This document shows positions 61,887 through 64,000 of a DNA stretch of 64,000 bases, one piece after another. The DNA is from Candidatus Symbiopectobacterium sp. 'North America' (lineage in GTDB: Bacteria; Pseudomonadota; Gammaproteobacteria; Enterobacterales; Enterobacteriaceae), in NCBI RefSeq assembly GCF_015762685.1, contig NZ_PEHF01000026.1, positions 1-64,000 on the forward strand, given 5' to 3'. Both the position numbers and the translations under genes were made by a program. Under the pieces are notes generated by a model that worked only from the letters and a program-made list of their open reading frames with translations, ran no database searches and was not told the DNA's origin. Position 1 is the stretch's first letter; each line of letters starts with the position of its first letter.

Positions 61887-62642
61887 TCAGGCGTTAACAA
61901 CGCTAACACCTGTGGTCACCAGTGCCGCTCGCAATGTCGCATCGGTGTCATCTTCCACCACCAGCGTATTCATCAATGACAAATCACCGATAACGAACGG
62001 TGAAGCAGCGTTTATTTTTTCTGCCGAGGCCAGCACAATGATCTCGGCCGCACGTTTTGATAGCGCACGCTTGATGCAGGCTTCTTCATAGTCGCCTGTG
62101 GTGAGCCCCGATTCCGGATGCACACCGGTGACACCCATAAAGAAAATATCCGGGTGATACTGCGCAATCCCTTCCAAAGTGGCGGCACCCACGGTCACGA
62201 TAGAGTGTTTATAAAGCTTGCCACCAATCAAAATCACTTCAATCAGCGGGTGCTCAACCAAACCCAGCGCAATGCTTGGGCTATGCGTTACCACGGTAAT
62301 GCATAAATCAATGGGCAGGAATTTGATCAACTCAGACGTGGTGGTGCCGCCATCAATCATCACCACCTGACCGGGCGCGATCAGTTCAGCGCCTTTTTTC
62401 GCCACCCTCATCTTTGAATCCATGCGCAGCGACTGACGTTCGGAAAAGGTCACTTTGGCATCGGCGACAGGAACGGCCCCACCGTGTACCCTTTGCAGCA
62501 GCCCTTTTGCGGACAATTCCCGTAAATCACGGCGCACCGTATCTTCCGAAACCTCAAGCCACTCACTGAGTGTTTTAGATAACACCTGCCCATCAGTGGC
62601 AAGCTTTTCGAGAATGGCTTTTTTACGTTGTGGCGTCAGCAT
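61887..62642 (-). CDS. DeoR-family transcriptional regulator
   Basis: 251 residues from ATG 62642, chosen because GGGGGATC precedes it and the DeoR start MLTPQRKKAILEKLATDGQV follows. HTH LSEWLEVSEDTVRRDLRELS; sugar-phosphate sensor domain with VVMIDGGTTTSELIKFLP, ITVVTHSPSIALGL, GATLEGIAQYHPDIFFMGVT and ASAEKINAASPFVIGD. Intact. Divergent from the Nudix gene with a 72-bp gap, so it likely controls that unit. Phosphorylated sugar effectors are usual in this family; the ligand here is unknown. Confidence 0.9.
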   Translation of the reverse strand: MLTPQRKKAILEKLATDGQVLSKTLSEWLEVSEDTVRRDLRELSAKGLLQRVHGGAVPVADAKVTFSERQSLRMDSKMRVAKKGAELIAPGQVVMIDGGTTTSELIKFLPIDLCITVVTHSPSIALGLVEHPLIEVILIGGKLYKHSIVTVGAATLEGIAQYHPDIFFMGVTGVHPESGLTTGDYEEACIKRALSKRAAEIIVLASAEKINAASPFVIGDLSLMNTLVVEDDTDATLRAALVTTGVSVVNA

Positions 62643-62714
62643 TGATCCCCCAATGAATGAAATTAATTGAACTTGCATGTTTTTGCTGCCCAAAACACAC
62701 CAATAGGCCATAAA

Positions 62715-63299
62715 ATGCCATTTAAACATGCAGAAATACGCATACAAAACTGCCAAATCCTCTCTGACGACTGGTATACGCTAAAAAAATACACCTTTGA
62801 TTTTCAACGTCGCGACGGTGAATGGCAGCGACAGAACCGTGAAGTTTACGATCGTGACAACGGTGCCACCATCCTGTTGTATAACCGGCAACAGCGTACG
62901 GTGGTGCTAACCCGCCAGTTTCGTTTTCCAACCTATGTGAATGGCTATCACGGTTTTCTGATCGAAACCTCAGCCGGCCTGCTCGATAACCTGGATCCGG
63001 AAAGCCGCATTAAGGTCGAAGCGGAGGAAGAGACAGGATACCGCATCACCAACGTGCAAAAAGTGTTCGAGGCCTTTATGAGCCCTGGCTCGGTCACCGA
63101 GAAGCTGTTTTTCTTTATTGCAGAATATCACGCGCACGATCGTGCAAGCTCCGGAGGGGGGATTAAAGCGGAAGGGGAAGATATAGAAGTGCTGGAAATG
63201 CCTTTAGAACAGGCCTTTGGGGCGATTGATGACGGCCTGATCGCCGATGGAAAAACCATCATGTTGTTACAGTACATCGCACTGAAAGGCATGCTTTGA
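62715..63299 (+). CDS. Nudix hydrolase (NudK/GDP-mannose or ADP-ribose pyrophosphatase-like)
   Basis: 194 residues, intact, ATG 62715. The N-terminal strand swap region ([20 protein letters not shown]) and the catalytic Nudix helix [23 protein letters not shown] match NudK-type sugar-nucleotide pyrophosphatases. The usual basic residue before EAxEETG (Arg or Lys) is Val here; the catalytic EEETG glutamates are kept. The [15 protein letters not shown] segment and C-terminal [14 protein letters not shown] agree with the family. Likely paired with the DUF4406 gene downstream. Confidence 0.85.
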   Translation: MPFKHAEIRIQNCQILSDDWYTLKKYTFDFQRRDGEWQRQNREVYDRDNGATILLYNRQQRTVVLTRQFRFPTYVNGYHGFLIETSAGLLDNLDPESRIKVEAEEETGYRITNVQKVFEAFMSPGSVTEKLFFFIAEYHAHDRASSGGGIKAEGEDIEVLEMPLEQAFGAIDDGLIADGKTIMLLQYIALKGML

Positions 63300-63306
63300 G
63301 GTCACT

Positions 63307-63705
63307 ATGTCGACACTATCTACAGCAACACAACCTATAGCAGCACAACTGATTTTAATCGCCGGGCCATATCGTAGCGGCACCGAGGGCGACACGGCGC
63401 GTATCGCCAGCAACCTGGCACGTCTGTAAGCCGCCGCGCTGGCCGTCTATCAGAAAGGGCATTTTCCGGTGATTGGCGAGTGGCTGGCCTTGCTATTAGC
63501 TAACGCTGCGGGCTCGCAACAGATCGGCGACGCCATCAGCGAGGCATTTCTCTACCCCGTGGCCCACCGGCTGATCATGCAATGTGATGCAATATACCGC
63601 ATTCCCGGTGAGTCCAACGGCGCGGATAAGAATATCGAAGTGGCGCTGCGTGCAGGACTGAACATCTATTATACGCTAGACACCATCCCACAGGTCAGCG
63701 CGTAA
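63307..63705 (+). pseudogene. DUF4406 (nucleoside 2-deoxyribosyltransferase-like) protein, one in-frame stop
   Basis: About 132 codons, starting 7 bp after the Nudix stop. LILIAGPYRSGT resembles the nucleotide-handling loop of deoxyribosyltransferase-like folds; later GHFPVIGEWLAL, QCDAIYRIPGESNGADKNIE and VALRAGLNIYYTLDTIP follow DUF4406. A TAA at 63427-63429 replaces the codon (probably Glu) between SNLARL and AAALAVYQKG. No frame shift. Function of DUF4406 is not established. Confidence 0.75.
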
Positions 63706-63718
63706 CACCCTGCGTTCC

Positions 63719-64000
63719 CTACTCCGCCACCACCAGGTGCACGCCGGTTTGCAGCAATGCACTTTTTGCGCTTTCCGGCAAATTGCTGTCGCTAATAACG
63801 ATATCCATCTCTTCCAGTGAGACCGCATTAAACGTGCCCACCTTGCCGTACTTGCTGGAGTCACAAATCAGGATACGTTTATTCGCTGCCGCCACCGCCG
63901 CTTTCTTGATGGCTACTTTGGCTTCGGTCGGCATGGAGATCCAACGCGCATTCCACGACGAGGAGGAAATAAAGCTGATATTCACGTTAAGGTTATGCAG
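63719..64000 (-). CDS. DeoR-family regulator, C-terminal part (runs off window)
   Basis: C-terminal 94 residues of a second DeoR-type regulator, open to the window edge: ISFISSSSWNARWISMPTEA, VAIKKAAVAAANKRILICDS, SKYGKVGTFNAVSLEEMDIV, ISDSNLPESAKSALLQTGVH. Such ends form the sugar-phosphate-binding domain. The pattern is reminiscent of YgbI-type proteins. The N-terminal HTH is outside. Convergent with the DUF4406 gene; stop-to-stop gap is 13 bp. Confidence 0.8.
   Translation of the reverse strand: MHNLNVNISFISSSSWNARWISMPTEAKVAIKKAAVAAANKRILICDSSKYGKVGTFNAVSLEEMDIVISDSNLPESAKSALLQTGVHLVVAE

Overview
The window reads as a chromosomal segment of an Enterobacterales gammaproteobacterium. The support is an Escherichia-like napFDAGHBC operon next to narP/narQ, nrfABCDE joined to ccmABCDEFGHI, a Vibrio/Serratia/Pectobacterium-type type VI secretion (T6SS) cluster, and E. 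coli-like FNR/NarP promoter geometry. I cannot name the species. The striking property is decay: about 35 of roughly 60 recognisable genes carry in-frame stops, indels, internal deletions or missing ends. Several full-length genes have also lost a catalytic or cofactor-binding residue. This is what a lineage with recently relaxed selection would show (Sodalis-like, host-restricted or bottlenecked). Clean in-frame stops, kb-scale deletions and 4-5 nt tandem duplications make sequencing error a poor sole explanation.

Layout. 1-10.2 kb: an IS3-type remnant, then a periplasmic redox island (broken hydrolase, three aldo/keto reductases, flavodoxin, DUF4405 membrane protein, cupin, carboxymuconolactone decarboxylase-like protein) around a frameshifted CusRS-type two-component system. 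Three transcription units share an 11-bp-period TGTCAG tandem box at nearly the same distance from the start codon. 10.2-16 kb: eroded accessory genes (SDR, DUF2569, LprI-like protein, LemA, HxlR) with one intact SDR. 16.1-31.2 kb (minus strand): T6SS cluster tssB-C-E-F-G-fha-J-K-L-H-'vasH'-vasL-sel1. tssB, tssC, tssE and tssL are intact, the others are broken, and tssA and tssM are gone at a deletion scar.

32.3-38.8 kb: a probable organophosphate uptake operon (binding-protein-dependent ABC importer, inositol-monophosphatase-type enzyme, dual-specificity phosphatase, LacI regulator), partly broken. 38.8-40.3 kb: MarR regulator with a palindromic operator, divergent from an EamA transporter. 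40.3-58.6 kb: the whole periplasmic nitrate/nitrite respiration module. NarP is intact; NarQ has lost its phospho-acceptor domain. napFDAGHBC runs on plus; nrfABCDE-ccmABCDEFGHI runs on minus and converges with nap at a pair of 101-bp repeats. Nearly every structural gene here is broken or has lost a metal or heme ligand, so nitrate-to-ammonia respiration and cytochrome c maturation are almost certainly dead.

58.9-64 kb: a broken EAL protein, an intact PilZ plus degenerate HD-GYP protein, and a DeoR / Nudix / DUF4406 / DeoR group running off the window. No rRNA, tRNA, CRISPR array or replication origin was recognised.
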